From: DATBJG01 sp963790545
GTDB lineage: Bacteria > Acidobacteriota > Vicinamibacteria > Vicinamibacterales > JAMQPK01
Assembly (NCBI GenBank): GCA_963790545.1
Contig: CAWBPA010000020.1
Coordinates: 62,001-126,000, forward strand
DNA: 64,000 nt
Reading direction: 5' to 3'
In this document: positions 8,965 to 18,214 of the stretch, one piece after another
Position numbering within the stretch: position 1 is the first letter of the stretch
How the letters are laid out: each line of letters begins with the position of its first letter
Program-made: the position numbers and the translations under genes
The notes under the pieces: generated by a model
What the model was told of the DNA's origin: nothing
Seen by the model: only the letters and a program-made list of their open reading frames with translations
Databases searched by the model: none

Positions 8965-10660
8965 CGAGACCGCTGGCCCGATCGACACAGGCCTGCTCCA
9001 GCGACGCGAAGGTTCCATCGATATCCCCGAGCCCCACATAGACCAGGCTCGTCTGGTACGCCGACACGTAGCGACGTGACGCAAGCTGCCGGAGCTGCTG
9101 AAGGCCTGCCAACGACCGCGTGCGGTCGCCTTCGATGGCTCGGGCATGGGCCAACCAGGCGACGAGGACCGGTTCGGGGCCTGCCTGGCGTATTGTTTCT
9201 TCGAGCATCTCGGTAGCCTCCTGCACCCGTCCCGTTTGGAGATAGGCAGCCGCCAGAAACCGTCTGGCCGGGACGAACTCGGGTCGCATCTCGAGCGTAT
9301 GGCGGCACCACGCAATCACGCGGTCGTACTGGCGCGCGACGTAGCAGACCCACGCGGCACTCGAGTTCACCGTCAGGCACAAGGGGTCCAGCTCGACGGC
9401 GCGCTCTGCTTCAGCAATGGCTTCATCGTGACGGGCCAGGCCCGCTAGAAACACGCCGTACGAGCGATGAGCGGCATCGCTGCTGGGATTGAGCGCAACC
9501 GCAGTGCGATAGCCTTTCTCTGCTGCAACCCAGTCCCAGTCGAGTCGCTTGTGCACTTCCGCGAGGGCAAGATGCGCTTCAACGGCCTGGGCATCCAATT
9601 CGAGGGCGCGCAGTGCCGACCGACGAGCGTCCTCGAGCACGATCCGACCAGGTTTGTGCGACGCGTCCGACCAGGCGACAAAGGCGCGCGCCAGGGCCGC
9701 GTGTGCGCGGGGATAGAGCGGATCGAGAGCCAGTGCCTTCTCGTAAAACTCGATCGCCTTTTCCACGCCCTCGTCACCGGGCATATTCCAGTGATACCGA
9801 CCCTTGAGATACGTATGGTACGCCTCGGTATTCGAGGTGCCGACATGCACGAGCGCACCGGATTCGGCTGGTAGGAGCTCGTTGGCAAGGGCGCGCGCAA
9901 TCCGGCCAGCCACCTCGGACTGCACGCTCAAGCTGTCCTGAAACGACCGTTCGTAGCTGTCTGCCCAGAGATGCGTCTGTCCCTCGGTCTCGATGAGCTG
10001 CGCGGTAATTCGCACCCGACCGGCGTCGCACCTGACGCTGCCTTCGAGCACATACGACACATCCATCTCCCGGCCAATCTCGGCGACCGTCTTTCCGACC
10101 CGCTTGAACAACATCGCCGACGTCCGAGCGATCACGCCCAGCTGGCGCGGGTGCAATCGACCGAGCTGCGCAATCATTTCCTCGGTCAACCCGTCGCTGA
10201 AGTATTCCTGTTCGGACTCCGTGCTCATGTTCACGAACGGGAGCACGAGAATCCGGCATTTTCGATTCGCGCTCTTCTCCGATTCGTGGGCGCGCCCCGT
10301 CATGATTCCTCGGGGCACGATGCCGTTGACGGGCGCTATGAACCGATAACCGCGCCGATGGAGCGTTTCAACAAATCTGGGATTCTCTGCCGAATCGCCA
10401 AGCGCGGCGCGTAACCGCTTGATCGCGGCGTTGAGGCTGTGCTCGAAGTCGACGAACGTGCCGTCCGGCCACAAGCGGTGACGAATTTCGTCTCGCGTAA
10501 CGACTTCTCCCGGCTTGTCCAGCATCAGCACCAGAATCTGGAACGGCTGATCCTGCAACCGCACCCGAATCCCCTGCTTGCGGAGCTCTCCCGATTGCAG
10601 ATCTACCTCGAAGACGCCGAATCGAATCGACCTCATCCTTTCGGATTCCGTTTCGCTCAT
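8863..10660 (-). CDS. Winged-helix / TolB-like / TPR regulator (frameshifted at the 3' end)
   Basis: From ATG 10660 (MSETESERMRSIRFGVFEVD). Residues about 10-105 form an OmpR/CadC-type winged helix (LRKQGIRVRLQDQPFQIL, RHRLWPDGTFVDFEHSLN, RYRFIAPV). A TolB-like/adenylate cyclase-associated segment follows (ILVLPFVNMS, YFSDGLTEEMIAQL, YVLEGSVRCDAGRVRITAQL), then about seven TPR repeats to the end. No transmembrane helix is evident. This architecture is abundant in Acidobacteriota. The frame changes near 8915-8930, and the natural C terminus (RYGALVKRLGLPVSRQT) ends at 8863. The regulated genes are unknown. Confidence 0.85.
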
Positions 10661-10879
10661 CGCTAAAAGTCTACCAGTGCATCTGCTCAAATCAACGGAA
10701 GTCGAACACCTGAACGTCGAGTCCTCTAGGTCCGGAAGTCCAACCTCCACCGTCACATCGCGTGTCACCAACATGTCACCTTTCCGTTGCCCGCGCGCCA
10801 TTGAGATACCCACCGCAAGAGCAGAAATTCGTCCTCAGCCACCTCATCCGAAAACGCGACCACCTGGTCGGAGGACGAC

Positions 10880-11515
10880 ATGCGACAGTTCGCGGCGCTG
10901 GCTGTGATTCTGGAAATCGTTGTGGCGCGTGGGTGCACGTCACTTCGCGCCGAAGCCGCCAAGGACCATCGCCCAGCCATCGTGCGCATCTACAACTACG
11001 CCCAGATTCCCGACTCGATGCTGCACGAAGCCTCGCGCGGCGCGGCCGCCATCTTCGACCGAGCGGGTCTGACGAGCCAGTGGCGGATCTGCGGCATTCG
11101 CAGGAGTGCCAGCGAGTCGGAAGACTCGATGTGTGAAGGGATTCCCGGTGCAAACGAGTTCTCACTGCGGATCAGCAAGGGACCACAGACCGATGCCGGC
11201 CTTCACCAGTCTTCAGCGGTTCTGGGCTACGCCGTCATTCTCGAGCGACGTGGTGTCGTCGCGACCGTGCACTCGGGGCGGGTGCTCGCGCTGGCAAGCA
11301 AATCCGGGGTTGACGCGGCTGCCCTCATGAGCCGCGTGATGGCGCACGAAGTCGGTCACCTGCTGCTTGGCACGAACGAGCACACCACGCGGGGCCTCAT
11401 GAGGGCGGATTGGAAACTCAACGCGTGGTCCATGTCGGAACACTCGGAGTGGATGTTCAGCTCGGACGAGGTTTTGCGAATACGGCAAAGTGCCGGAATG
11501 ACGGCCCGAAACTGA
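10880..11515 (+). CDS. Secreted zincin-like protein, function unknown
   Basis: 211 residues from ATG 10880 with an N-terminal hydrophobic segment that probably acts as a signal. H156-E157 and H160 form HEVGH, followed by LLLGTNEHTTRGLMRADW. The histidine at 168 or a later residue could be a third zinc ligand, but spacing differs from the metzincin HExxHxxGxxH. The N-terminal part (PAIVRIYNYAQIPDSMLHEA, AAAIFDRAGLTSQWRIC) resembles small acidobacterial putative peptidases of unknown substrate. It is divergent from the winged-helix regulator at 10660, which makes that regulator a possible controller (inference). Confidence 0.7.
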   Translation: MRQFAALAVILEIVVARGCTSLRAEAAKDHRPAIVRIYNYAQIPDSMLHEASRGAAAIFDRAGLTSQWRICGIRRSASESEDSMCEGIPGANEFSLRISKGPQTDAGLHQSSAVLGYAVILERRGVVATVHSGRVLALASKSGVDAAALMSRVMAHEVGHLLLGTNEHTTRGLMRADWKLNAWSMSEHSEWMFSSDEVLRIRQSAGMTARN

Positions 11516-11552
11516 TGGGCTGTGTTTGTCGAGCGGCCTCTGGACCGTAGGG

Positions 11553-11558
11553 TATACT
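11553..11558 (+). promoter_or_regulatory. -10 box placed 9 bases before a start codon
   Basis: TATACT at 11553-11558 and ATG at 11568. Transcription from this box would start at or within a few bases of the ATG. No convincing -35 at 16-18 bases; TTGTCG lies 21 bases away. Confidence 0.45.
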
Positions 11559-11567
11559 GGCAGGGCC

Positions 11568-12428
11568 ATGAACAATTCCACGCCTCGCCTGCTCCAGCTT
11601 GCGTTAGCCATCTTTTTCACATTGTGCGTGGTCGTGTCACCTTCGATGGCCCAAAGCGGCATCATGACGGGCATCATCTACGACGACCGAGGAGAGCCCA
11701 TCCGGGGAGCGACGATGCGTGCGGAGAATCCGTCTGCGTATCCCCGCACTCTGACAACAACGAGCGATCAAAAAGGCCGCATTTCGTTGGTTGGTCTGAG
11801 ATCGGGGCAATGGCACTTCACCGTTGAGTACCCTGGATATCAGCCGTCCACTTTCACAATGCCGGTCAGCGCCGCGTCCGCCTCGCGCCCTCCTCGTCCG
11901 GTCATCGTCCGAATGGAGCGCATTGCTTCGCTGATCCTGGCCGGACCTCTCGCGGGTGTGGACGTCAAGCTGCTCCGCGCCGATCTCGCCGCCGCCGACG
12001 ACGCCTTCACGAAAGGCGACCTCGACGCAGCCATCACCGGATACAACGCTGCGCTCGCAAAGGCACCGGCAATGAACTCCATCGGTCTTCAAATTGGCAA
12101 TGCCTACCTTCGGAAGAACGACGACGCCAAGGCCATTGACGCGTTCGAGACGGTGCTGAAGGCAGATCCGACGAATGGTACGGCGCTATACGAGCTCGGC
12201 GATATCAGGCGGCGCGAGGGAAAATTTGATGCGGCGCGCGACTTCTATCAGAAGGCTGCGACGGCCGATCCGTCCTGGGCGAAACCGATCCTGCAGCTCG
12301 GAATCATAGCCAGCAACCAGGGCCAGACCGAGGCCGCCGTTGCACAGCTGAAAAAGGTCCTCGATGTCGACCCGAAGTCAGCCGAGGCCGCGGAAGCCGA
12401 AACGCTGTTGAAGAAGATTTCCCGATAA
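11568..12428 (+). CDS. Secreted TPR protein with carboxypeptidase-regulatory-like domain
   Basis: 286 residues from ATG 11568. A signal peptide (LLQLALAIFFTLCVVVSPSMAQ) is followed by a beta-sandwich of the carboxypeptidase-regulatory type (GIIYDDRGEPIRGATMRAEN, TTTSDQKGRISLVGLRSG). About four TPR repeats (residues about 150-280) follow, for example AKAIDAFETVLKADPTNGTALYELGDI. Periplasmic or surface scaffold by architecture; the ligand is unknown. Stops at 12428, just before two REP-like hairpins. Confidence 0.8.
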   Translation: MNNSTPRLLQLALAIFFTLCVVVSPSMAQSGIMTGIIYDDRGEPIRGATMRAENPSAYPRTLTTTSDQKGRISLVGLRSGQWHFTVEYPGYQPSTFTMPVSAASASRPPRPVIVRMERIASLILAGPLAGVDVKLLRADLAAADDAFTKGDLDAAITGYNAALAKAPAMNSIGLQIGNAYLRKNDDAKAIDAFETVLKADPTNGTALYELGDIRRREGKFDAARDFYQKAATADPSWAKPILQLGIIASNQGQTEAAVAQLKKVLDVDPKSAEAAEAETLLKKISR

Positions 12429-12432
12429 TTGA

Positions 12433-12461
12433 CCACGCGCACGCTAAAGCGTGCGCGCTAC
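12433..12461. repeat. REP-like hairpin, GTAGCGC family (reverse orientation)
   Basis: On the minus strand it reads GTAGCGC followed by arm GCACGC, centre TTTA, arm GCGTGC and GCG. It belongs to the same family as 12483, 32150, 32261 and 59692, which keep the head and loop but differ in arm sequence. Confidence 0.75.
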
Positions 12462-12482
12462 GGAAGGCATGTCCGTCTGGAT

Positions 12483-12508
12483 GTAGCGCAGGGGCTTCAG
12501 CCCCCGCG
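12483..12508. repeat. REP-like hairpin, GTAGCGC family (plus orientation)
   Basis: GTAGCGCAGGGGCTTCAGCC followed by CCCGCG: head GTAGCGC, arm GGGGCT, loop TTCA, arm AGCCCC. It pairs with the opposite-orientation copy at 12433, a back-to-back arrangement as in bacterial REP doublets. Confidence 0.8.
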
Positions 12509-12515
12509 GCTGACT

Positions 12516-13010
12516 CTACGCTTTCGACACCTGCCGAATCGCCTCGTCAATCAGCTTTTCATTGTCTTCTTTCGACAGATTTCGCTGGATGAGTTTTGAG
12601 GCAATCATCACCGAGAGATCCACGGCCTCGTGCCGAATCTGCTGAAGCGCTCGCTGGGTCTCCAGCCCGATCTGGCGCTCGGCATTCTGGAGGATGGTTC
12701 CCGCCTCGGCTCTCGCAGTCTGCTTGATCTCTTCCTTGAGCCGCTCCGCATCAGATCGGCTCCTGGATACGATCGATTCCGCTTCGACACGCGCCTCGCG
12801 GATGATCTGAGCCGATTCACGCTGGAGCCGCTCGAGCTCCTGCTTGGCCTGCTGCGCATCGTCCAGTGATTTTCTGATGGCCTCCTGACGGCTGTCGAGC
12901 GCCTGCAGCAGCGGCCGCCACGCAAACTTCGCCAGCAGCCCCAGCAGAACGAGGAACGTCAGAATCGTCCAGATGAAGAGCCCCGGGTCTGGTTGGACTA
13001 ATGGGTTCAT
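12516..13010 (-). CDS. atpF: ATP synthase F0 subunit b
   Basis: 164 residues. One N-terminal membrane helix (GLFIWTILTFLVLLGLLAKFAW), then a long charged helix rich in E/K/R/Q (ESAQIIREARVEAESIVSRS) that forms the peripheral stalk, ending in LIDEAIRQVSKA. Normal length. It is the last gene of the minus-strand F0 group; no atpH or F1 gene follows, since the opposing TPR gene ends at 12428. Confidence 0.95.
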   Translation of the reverse strand: MNPLVQPDPGLFIWTILTFLVLLGLLAKFAWRPLLQALDSRQEAIRKSLDDAQQAKQELERLQRESAQIIREARVEAESIVSRSRSDAERLKEEIKQTARAEAGTILQNAERQIGLETQRALQQIRHEAVDLSVMIASKLIQRNLSKEDNEKLIDEAIRQVSKA

Positions 13011-13038
13011 GATCGGTCCTCGGTGCCCTTCCCGGCAG

Positions 13039-13278
13039 CTACGCGCCGAGAGGATTGGCCAGGATCAACACCAGGAACGCGAACACTTCGGCCAGAATCG
13101 CGACGCCTTCGAGCAGGAAGAGCGGAAGATTCACGGCACCGGTAATTTGAGCAGCCGCGCTTGGTTGGCGCGCAATGCCCTCAGCGGCGGCAGCCGCCAG
13201 CCTTCCAATCCCCAGGCCTGCGCCAATGACAATCATGCCGAGCCCAATCGCGACACCAAGCAGGTGCAGAACACTCAT
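13039..13278 (-). CDS. atpE: ATP synthase F0 subunit c
   Basis: 79 residues, two membrane helices joined by the polar loop ARQPSAAAQI that contacts F1. The glycine pattern GAGLGIGRLAAAAAEG in helix 1 and the ion-binding Glu in helix 2 (LFLLEGVAILAEVF) identify it. The Glu is followed by Gly, not Ser/Thr, and helix 1 lacks the usual sodium-site Gln, so protons are the more likely ion (inference). Confidence 0.95.
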   Translation of the reverse strand: MSVLHLLGVAIGLGMIVIGAGLGIGRLAAAAAEGIARQPSAAAQITGAVNLPLFLLEGVAILAEVFAFLVLILANPLGA

Positions 13279-13305
13279 TGCGTCAATCCTCCGTTGTTTC
13301 GTACG

Positions 13306-14235
13306 TCAGTGGTGAACGTGAATTGCCATGCCGATGAAAACGGCCGTCAGCAGCGTGAACACGTATGCCTGAACCAGAACCACGATGACCTCGAGCGCCG
13401 AAATGCCAACCGCCAGGGGCACCGACACGGCAAGGCCAACACCCACCCCCGCGAGCGCGGTGCCGAACATCTCGGCGAAGATGAACACGAATGACAGGAT
13501 CGCCAGAATCGCAATGTGGCCGCCCGTCATATTGGCGGCAAGCCGCATGGTCAGCGCAAACGGCCGGACGAACATCCCCATCAGTTCGATCGGGATGAGG
13601 ATGATGTAGATGGCCGGATTCAACCCGCGCGGCACCAGGTTCTTCCAGTGCGTCACGAAGCCGTGGGCCTTAGACCCAGCCGCAATGATGGCAAAGAACG
13701 TAATCGTGGCAAGCCCGGCGGTCACGTTGAAGTTGGCGGTAGCCGTCGTGCCCCCGTGGAGCACTCGCTTGACGAACGAGTCCTCCGCCGTGTGCAACAC
13801 CCAGTGATCGACCAGGCCCAGCACATCGAAGATCGGGATTAACCCAATCATGTTCGCGCTCAGGATGAACACAAAGAACGTGAGCACCAGTGGGGTCCAG
13901 GTGTTCACCCACCTGCGGCCGACGTTTGGCAGCACGATGGTATCGCGCACGAACTCGACTCCGGCCTCCAACGCGTTCATGAAGCCGGACGGCACGAGAC
14001 GATCCTGCCGCAGGTAGCGTCGAACGGCCCACGTGACAATCGCGAAGACCCCAACCGCCACGAGCCACAGCATCAGGACGTGCTTCGTCACCGACAGATC
14101 GATCCCGAACACTTTTGGCAGATGGATCAGCGGATGGTCGAGTCCGCTGTTCGAGACATGCTCGATGATGGTCTCGCCGACATTGAACTTGCCGGCTTCG
14201 GCCGCAGCGTGTTCCTGAACTTCCTGGGCGGTCAT
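13306..14235 (-). CDS. atpB: ATP synthase F0 subunit a
   Basis: 309 residues with five to six membrane helices. The essential channel arginine is in RPFALTMRLAANMTGGH, and the flanking PIELMGMFV and FVFILSANMIGLIP are conserved family blocks. It forms the two ion half-channels against the c ring. Between atpI and atpE with short gaps. Confidence 0.95.
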   Translation of the reverse strand: MTAQEVQEHAAAEAGKFNVGETIIEHVSNSGLDHPLIHLPKVFGIDLSVTKHVLMLWLVAVGVFAIVTWAVRRYLRQDRLVPSGFMNALEAGVEFVRDTIVLPNVGRRWVNTWTPLVLTFFVFILSANMIGLIPIFDVLGLVDHWVLHTAEDSFVKRVLHGGTTATANFNVTAGLATITFFAIIAAGSKAHGFVTHWKNLVPRGLNPAIYIILIPIELMGMFVRPFALTMRLAANMTGGHIAILAILSFVFIFAEMFGTALAGVGVGLAVSVPLAVGISALEVIVVLVQAYVFTLLTAVFIGMAIHVHH

Positions 14236-14241
14236 GACCGT

Positions 14242-14613
14242 TTACCGGGCCGCGTGCATTCCCGCGGCAAAGAGTCGGCGCAGGAGCAATGCTTGCGCGA
14301 AGTAGAGTGCGATGAACGCGACCGTGAAACTGACCATGAACGGCACGAGCGGCAGTCCCAGCCAACGAAGCATGATTGCGACATACGCACCGAAGAAAAC
14401 GATTTTCGCCATGAACGCCTGAATCATCACGGCTGTCAACCGCATGGGGTTCAGTCGGAAGGTCCGATCCGACAGAACCCAGCTTGTCGATGTCGCCACG
14501 AGCGGCCCGACCAAACCGAGCAGGACCGCGAGAGCGTTTTCACGACCGACGAACACGGTGGCCGCCAGCCACGCCACAACGCTGACACCGATCATCCAGG
14601 ACACAGGCTTCAT
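14242..14613 (-). CDS. AtpI-like F0 assembly membrane protein
   Basis: 123 residues from ATG 14613, which overlaps the stop of the upstream gene (ATGA). Four hydrophobic segments (MIGVSVVAWLAATVFVG, AVLLGLVGPLVATSTSWVL, KIVFFGAYVAIMLRW, VPFMVSFTVAFIALYFAQALLL) in the position of the ATP synthase subunit I gene, directly before atpB. The family helps c-ring assembly or magnesium supply. Sequence conservation is weak, so position is the main evidence. Confidence 0.7.
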   Translation of the reverse strand: MKPVSWMIGVSVVAWLAATVFVGRENALAVLLGLVGPLVATSTSWVLSDRTFRLNPMRLTAVMIQAFMAKIVFFGAYVAIMLRWLGLPLVPFMVSFTVAFIALYFAQALLLRRLFAAGMHAAR

Positions 14614-14855
14614 CGATGCCACACACTCTTTGCCAACTCGTAGAACCCGACGACGATACCGAGCATCAACCCCGCGAACAGGAGCCAGGGTTCCGTCCCG
14701 ACCCATCGGTCGAGCGCGTAGCCGATTCCACCGAGCAGGAGAATGGCCCCGATCAGCGTGTAGCTGGCCGTGGCCGCTGGTCCTGATCTGCGGATGTTCT
14801 CTTGAAGAAACTTTAGAGAACGCGCAAGGAAGAGACCGCTGTCGTCTTCGGGCAT
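14610..14855 (-). CDS. AtpZ-like F0F1 accessory protein
   Basis: 81 residues from ATG 14855. Two helices (ATASYTLIGAILLLGGIGYALDRWVG and WLLFAGLMLGIVVGFYELAKSVW) match the short AtpZ/AtpI family (putative F0F1 subunit, PF09527). A longer reading frame extends to 14978 but the added stretch is Arg-rich and not family-like, so the internal ATG was chosen. First gene of the F0 group. Confidence 0.8.
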   Translation of the reverse strand: MPEDDSGLFLARSLKFLQENIRRSGPAATASYTLIGAILLLGGIGYALDRWVGTEPWLLFAGLMLGIVVGFYELAKSVWHR

Positions 14856-15010
14856 GTCAGAGACGGCGGCCGACCCACCGGTCCGTCCGGACGCTCCCCG
14901 GCGCGCCGGGCCAAGACGTCCTCTTTCCGGACGGAACACAAACGGGCAATCATAACAAACGCGGCTCCGGACCGGCAACGACGGGACGCGCTCGATTCAG
15001 GACCGGGGGC

Positions 15011-15016
15011 AGTATA
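15011..15016 (-). promoter_or_regulatory. Candidate -10 box for the atp genes
   Basis: Minus-strand TATACT in the 251-base gap between nuoN and atpZ. It would give a leader of roughly 150 bases. The -35 region is not clear. Confidence 0.3.
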
Positions 15017-15079
15017 GCGTACCTTGTGAAAAAGTTCACCAGCCTGCAGTCAAACCCGTGCAAAAGTGGCAAATTCAGC

Positions 15080-15105
15080 CTTGAGACTTTAGACTTCAGA
15101 CTTTC
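15080..15105. repeat. 7-bp word array (AGACTTT/AGACTTC)
   Basis: Three to four units of AGACTTY in tandem, ending two bases from the nuoN stop. Same word family as 33592-33666 and 61097-61118. Confidence 0.6.
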
Positions 15106-15106
15106 G

Positions 15107-16604
15107 CTACTTGCCCACTTGCAGCAGCTGCGCCACGCCCAGCGTGCGCGCCGACGCCTCGGCAAACTCGAAGAGGGGACGCGGGTAGACGCCAAGCACC
15201 AGCGTCGCCGCGAGGGCCACGCCCAACACCGTGGCCATGGCTGGATTGATGACCGGCTCGCTGCCGGTTGGCTCGTTCTTGAGCCACATGAAGACCACGA
15301 TTCGAACGTAGTAGTAGAGCGAAATTGCGCTGTTCAGCACACCAATGACGGCAAGCCAGACGTACCCCGACTCGATGGCGGCACCGAAGAGCCAGAACTT
15401 GCCCATGAATCCCGCGGTTGGCGGCACGCCCGCCCAGCGACAGCATGAAAAACAACATGGCCACGGCCGCAAACGGACGCCGGAAGTAGAGGCCGTTCAG
15501 ATCCTTCAGTTCGTCCCCCACCGCATCTTCGCGCCGCAGCATCGTGATGATGGCAAAGGCACCAAGCTGCATGAACGTGTAGATCATCAGGTAGATGAGC
15601 GCCGCCGCCACCCCCCGCGTCGAACCGGCAATGAGGCCAATCAGAACGTACCCGGCATGCGCAATGGACGAGTACGCCAGCATCCGCTTGAGATTGCTCT
15701 GGGTCAGCGCTGCCAGATTCCCCCACGTCATCGTCAGGATCGCCAGGATGTACAGCATCACCGCCCAGCCAATGGCGGGCCCCGCAAAGCCCTGGAGCCG
15801 CATGGCCGGCAAGCATTCCACCAGGATCCGCAACGCCATCGCAAATGACGCGGCTTTCGATCCCACCGACAGAAACGCGGTGACCGGCGTCGGCGCTCCC
15901 TCGTACACGTCAGGAGCCCACATATGGAACGGCACCGCGGCAATCTTGAAACCCAGACCCGCTACGACCAGCACAACGGCAAGAACGAGCACCGGGTCGC
16001 GCTCCTGCCCCGCCAGCGCGGTTGCTATGGTCCGAAGATTGGTCGAGCCTGATAATCCGTACAACAGTGACATGCCGTACAGCAGGATCCCCAGCGAGAA
16101 CGCACCGAGCAGGAAATACTTGATCGCCGCCTCGTTCGACCGCTGGTTCGGCTTGATGAACCCCGCAAGGATGTAGAACGACACCGCCATGGTCTCGAGA
16201 CCGATGAACAACGTGATGAGATCGGTTCCGCTGGCCATGAACATCATGCCGAGCGTGGCGCAGAGAATGAGGAAGTAGTACTCCCCGGCGCTGGCACGCT
16301 CGACGCTGAGGTACCGGACCGACATGAGAACGGTGAGCGTCGCCGCCAGGAGGAACAGCACCTTGAAGAAGAGGCCGAACTGGTCGACGGCCATCAAACC
16401 GCGGGCGACGGTCACGTGCGCATCCGCAACCGGAACGAGCGCAATCGCGGTCGCCGCCAGCACCACGAGCGTCACAACCGCCAGGGCACCCTGGCGCGAA
16501 CGGGCGAGGAGTACGTCCGCCACGAGCAGAACGAGCGCACCCCCGGCCAGCACCAGCTCAGGCAGAATGTAGAAGAAGTCGCGCGCCGCAATTCCTGGTG
16601 GCAT
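15107..16604 (-). CDS. nuoN: NADH-quinone oxidoreductase subunit N (frameshifted)
   Basis: Antiporter-like membrane subunit of complex I. From ATG 16604 (MPPGIAARDFFYILPELVLAGG) to stop 15107. Family blocks include FIGLETMAVSFYILAGF, AIKYFLLGAFSLGILLYG, FKIAAVPFHMWAPDVYEGAPTPVTAF and QSNLKRMLAYSSIAHAGY. The frame breaks in LSLGG near 15430. A single extra G in a GG(G) run there accounts for it, and the protein continues as GVPPTAGFMGKFWLF to the end. About 498 residues joined, normal. Last gene of the nuo group. Confidence 0.92.
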
Positions 16605-18192
16605 CAGCGAGTGCCTCGCGCACCCTGAACCGCGCTCGGCTGTCGCAGCGGACAACGGCGCTCCGCGCCTGCCGATCATCGGCCGGCTGCAGGGCTTGAT
16701 TCGGAGCGTACTGCGGGCTGACACGCGCCACAACGCGAGTCACCGACGTCTCGAGTCGGCGCAGGAACGGCGCCGGGTACAACCCAATCCACACGGCAAG
16801 AATCAGAAGCGGCGCGAACGTCACAAACTCGCGCAGGTTCAAATCCTGCAGCTTTTCGTTCTTGGGGTTCTCGATTTTGCCGAACATCGTGCGCTGATAC
16901 AGCCACAGCATGTAGGCGGCACCCAGCACCACACCGCTGGCGGCAAAGGCCGCCCAGACCCGGCTGGCGACGAACACCCCCTGCAGAATCAACAGCTCAC
17001 CGATGAAGCCGTTCAACGCCGGCAATCCTATCGACGACATTGTCATCACCAGGAAGACAGCCGCATAGACCGGCATCACCTTCGAGAGGCCACCGTACTC
17101 GGAGATCTGGCGCGTATGCCGCCGTTCGTACACGATGCCAACGATAAGGAAGAGCGCCCCCGTAGAAATCCCGTGGTTGAGCTGTTGCACGATGCTCCCC
17201 ATGATTCCAACGGGATTGAGCGCAAACATCCCCAGCATGACCATCGCCATGTGACTGACCGACGAATACGCCACAAGGCGCTTCCAGTCGCTTTGCGCCA
17301 TGGCCACGAGCGCACCGTAGACGATGCCAATAATCGATAGCAGCACCATCATCGGCACGAAGTACCGCGTGGCCTCCGGCAGAATTGGCAGGCTGAAACG
17401 GATGAACCCGTACGTGCCCATTTTCAGGAGGACTGCCGCCAGGATGACCGAACCGGCTGTCGGCGCATCGGTATGTGCGTCGGGCAGCCAGGTGTGGAAC
17501 GGAAACATCGGGACCTTGACCGCAAACCCAAGGAAAAAGGCGAGGAAGATCCACCACTGCAGGTCGAACGGCACGTTGAGCTTCTGGAACTCGGTGATGT
17601 CGAAGCTGTACATCTTCGTCAGGCTGTACCTGGTAGAAGTACAAGGCGAGAATACCGAGCAGCATGACGACGCTGCCAACGAGCGTATACAGAAAGAACT
17701 TGATGGCCGAGTAGAGACGCCGGTCGCTCCCCCAGATCCCGATCAGGAAGTACATCGGGACCAGCATCACTTCCCAGAACAGGAAGAAGAGCAGGAAGTC
17801 GAGCGACACGAACGCGCCAATCATGCCGGTCTGCAGCACGAGCAGGAAAATGTAGTACTCCTTGATGCGCTCTGTGATTGCAGTCCAGGACGAGAGTACG
17901 GCAATAACTCCCATCAGCGTGGTCAGCAGGATCAGGAGCACGCTGAAGCCGTCCACACCAAGAAAATACTGCGCCCCAATCGACGGGATCCATTGCGCCC
18001 GCTCGACGAACTGAAACTCGGGTTGCTGAGGGTTGTACCAGAACCAGAGCGGGATCGACACGAGGAACCCGACGAAGGTGACAATGTTGGCGATCCACTT
18101 GATGGCGTTCTCGTTCGTCTTGGGGACGAACAGGATGAGGATCGCGCCGATGAGCGGCGTGAACAGAATCAGCGACAACGAGCGGAAAACAT
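16558..18192 (-). CDS. nuoM: NADH-quinone oxidoreductase subunit M (frameshifted)
   Basis: Antiporter-like complex I subunit. Blocks seen: LGVDGFSVLLILLTTLMGVI, WEVMLVPMYFLIGIWG (with the conserved helix Glu), KVPMFPFHTWLPDAHTDAPTAGSVILA, SDWKRLVAYSSVSHMAMVMLG, NHGISTGALFLIVGIVYERRHTR. The frame changes near 17630 (LALYFYQ to LTKMYSFDITEFQKL). The start is also affected: an ATG at 18192 becomes in frame with LSLILFTPLIGA only if one T is missing from a TTTT run; otherwise a TTG at 18178 serves. The C-terminal tail after VSPQYAPNQ looks unnatural and overlaps nuoN. Confidence 0.9.
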
Positions 18193-18214
18193 GTTCGCGG
18201 AATTAGACATTGTT

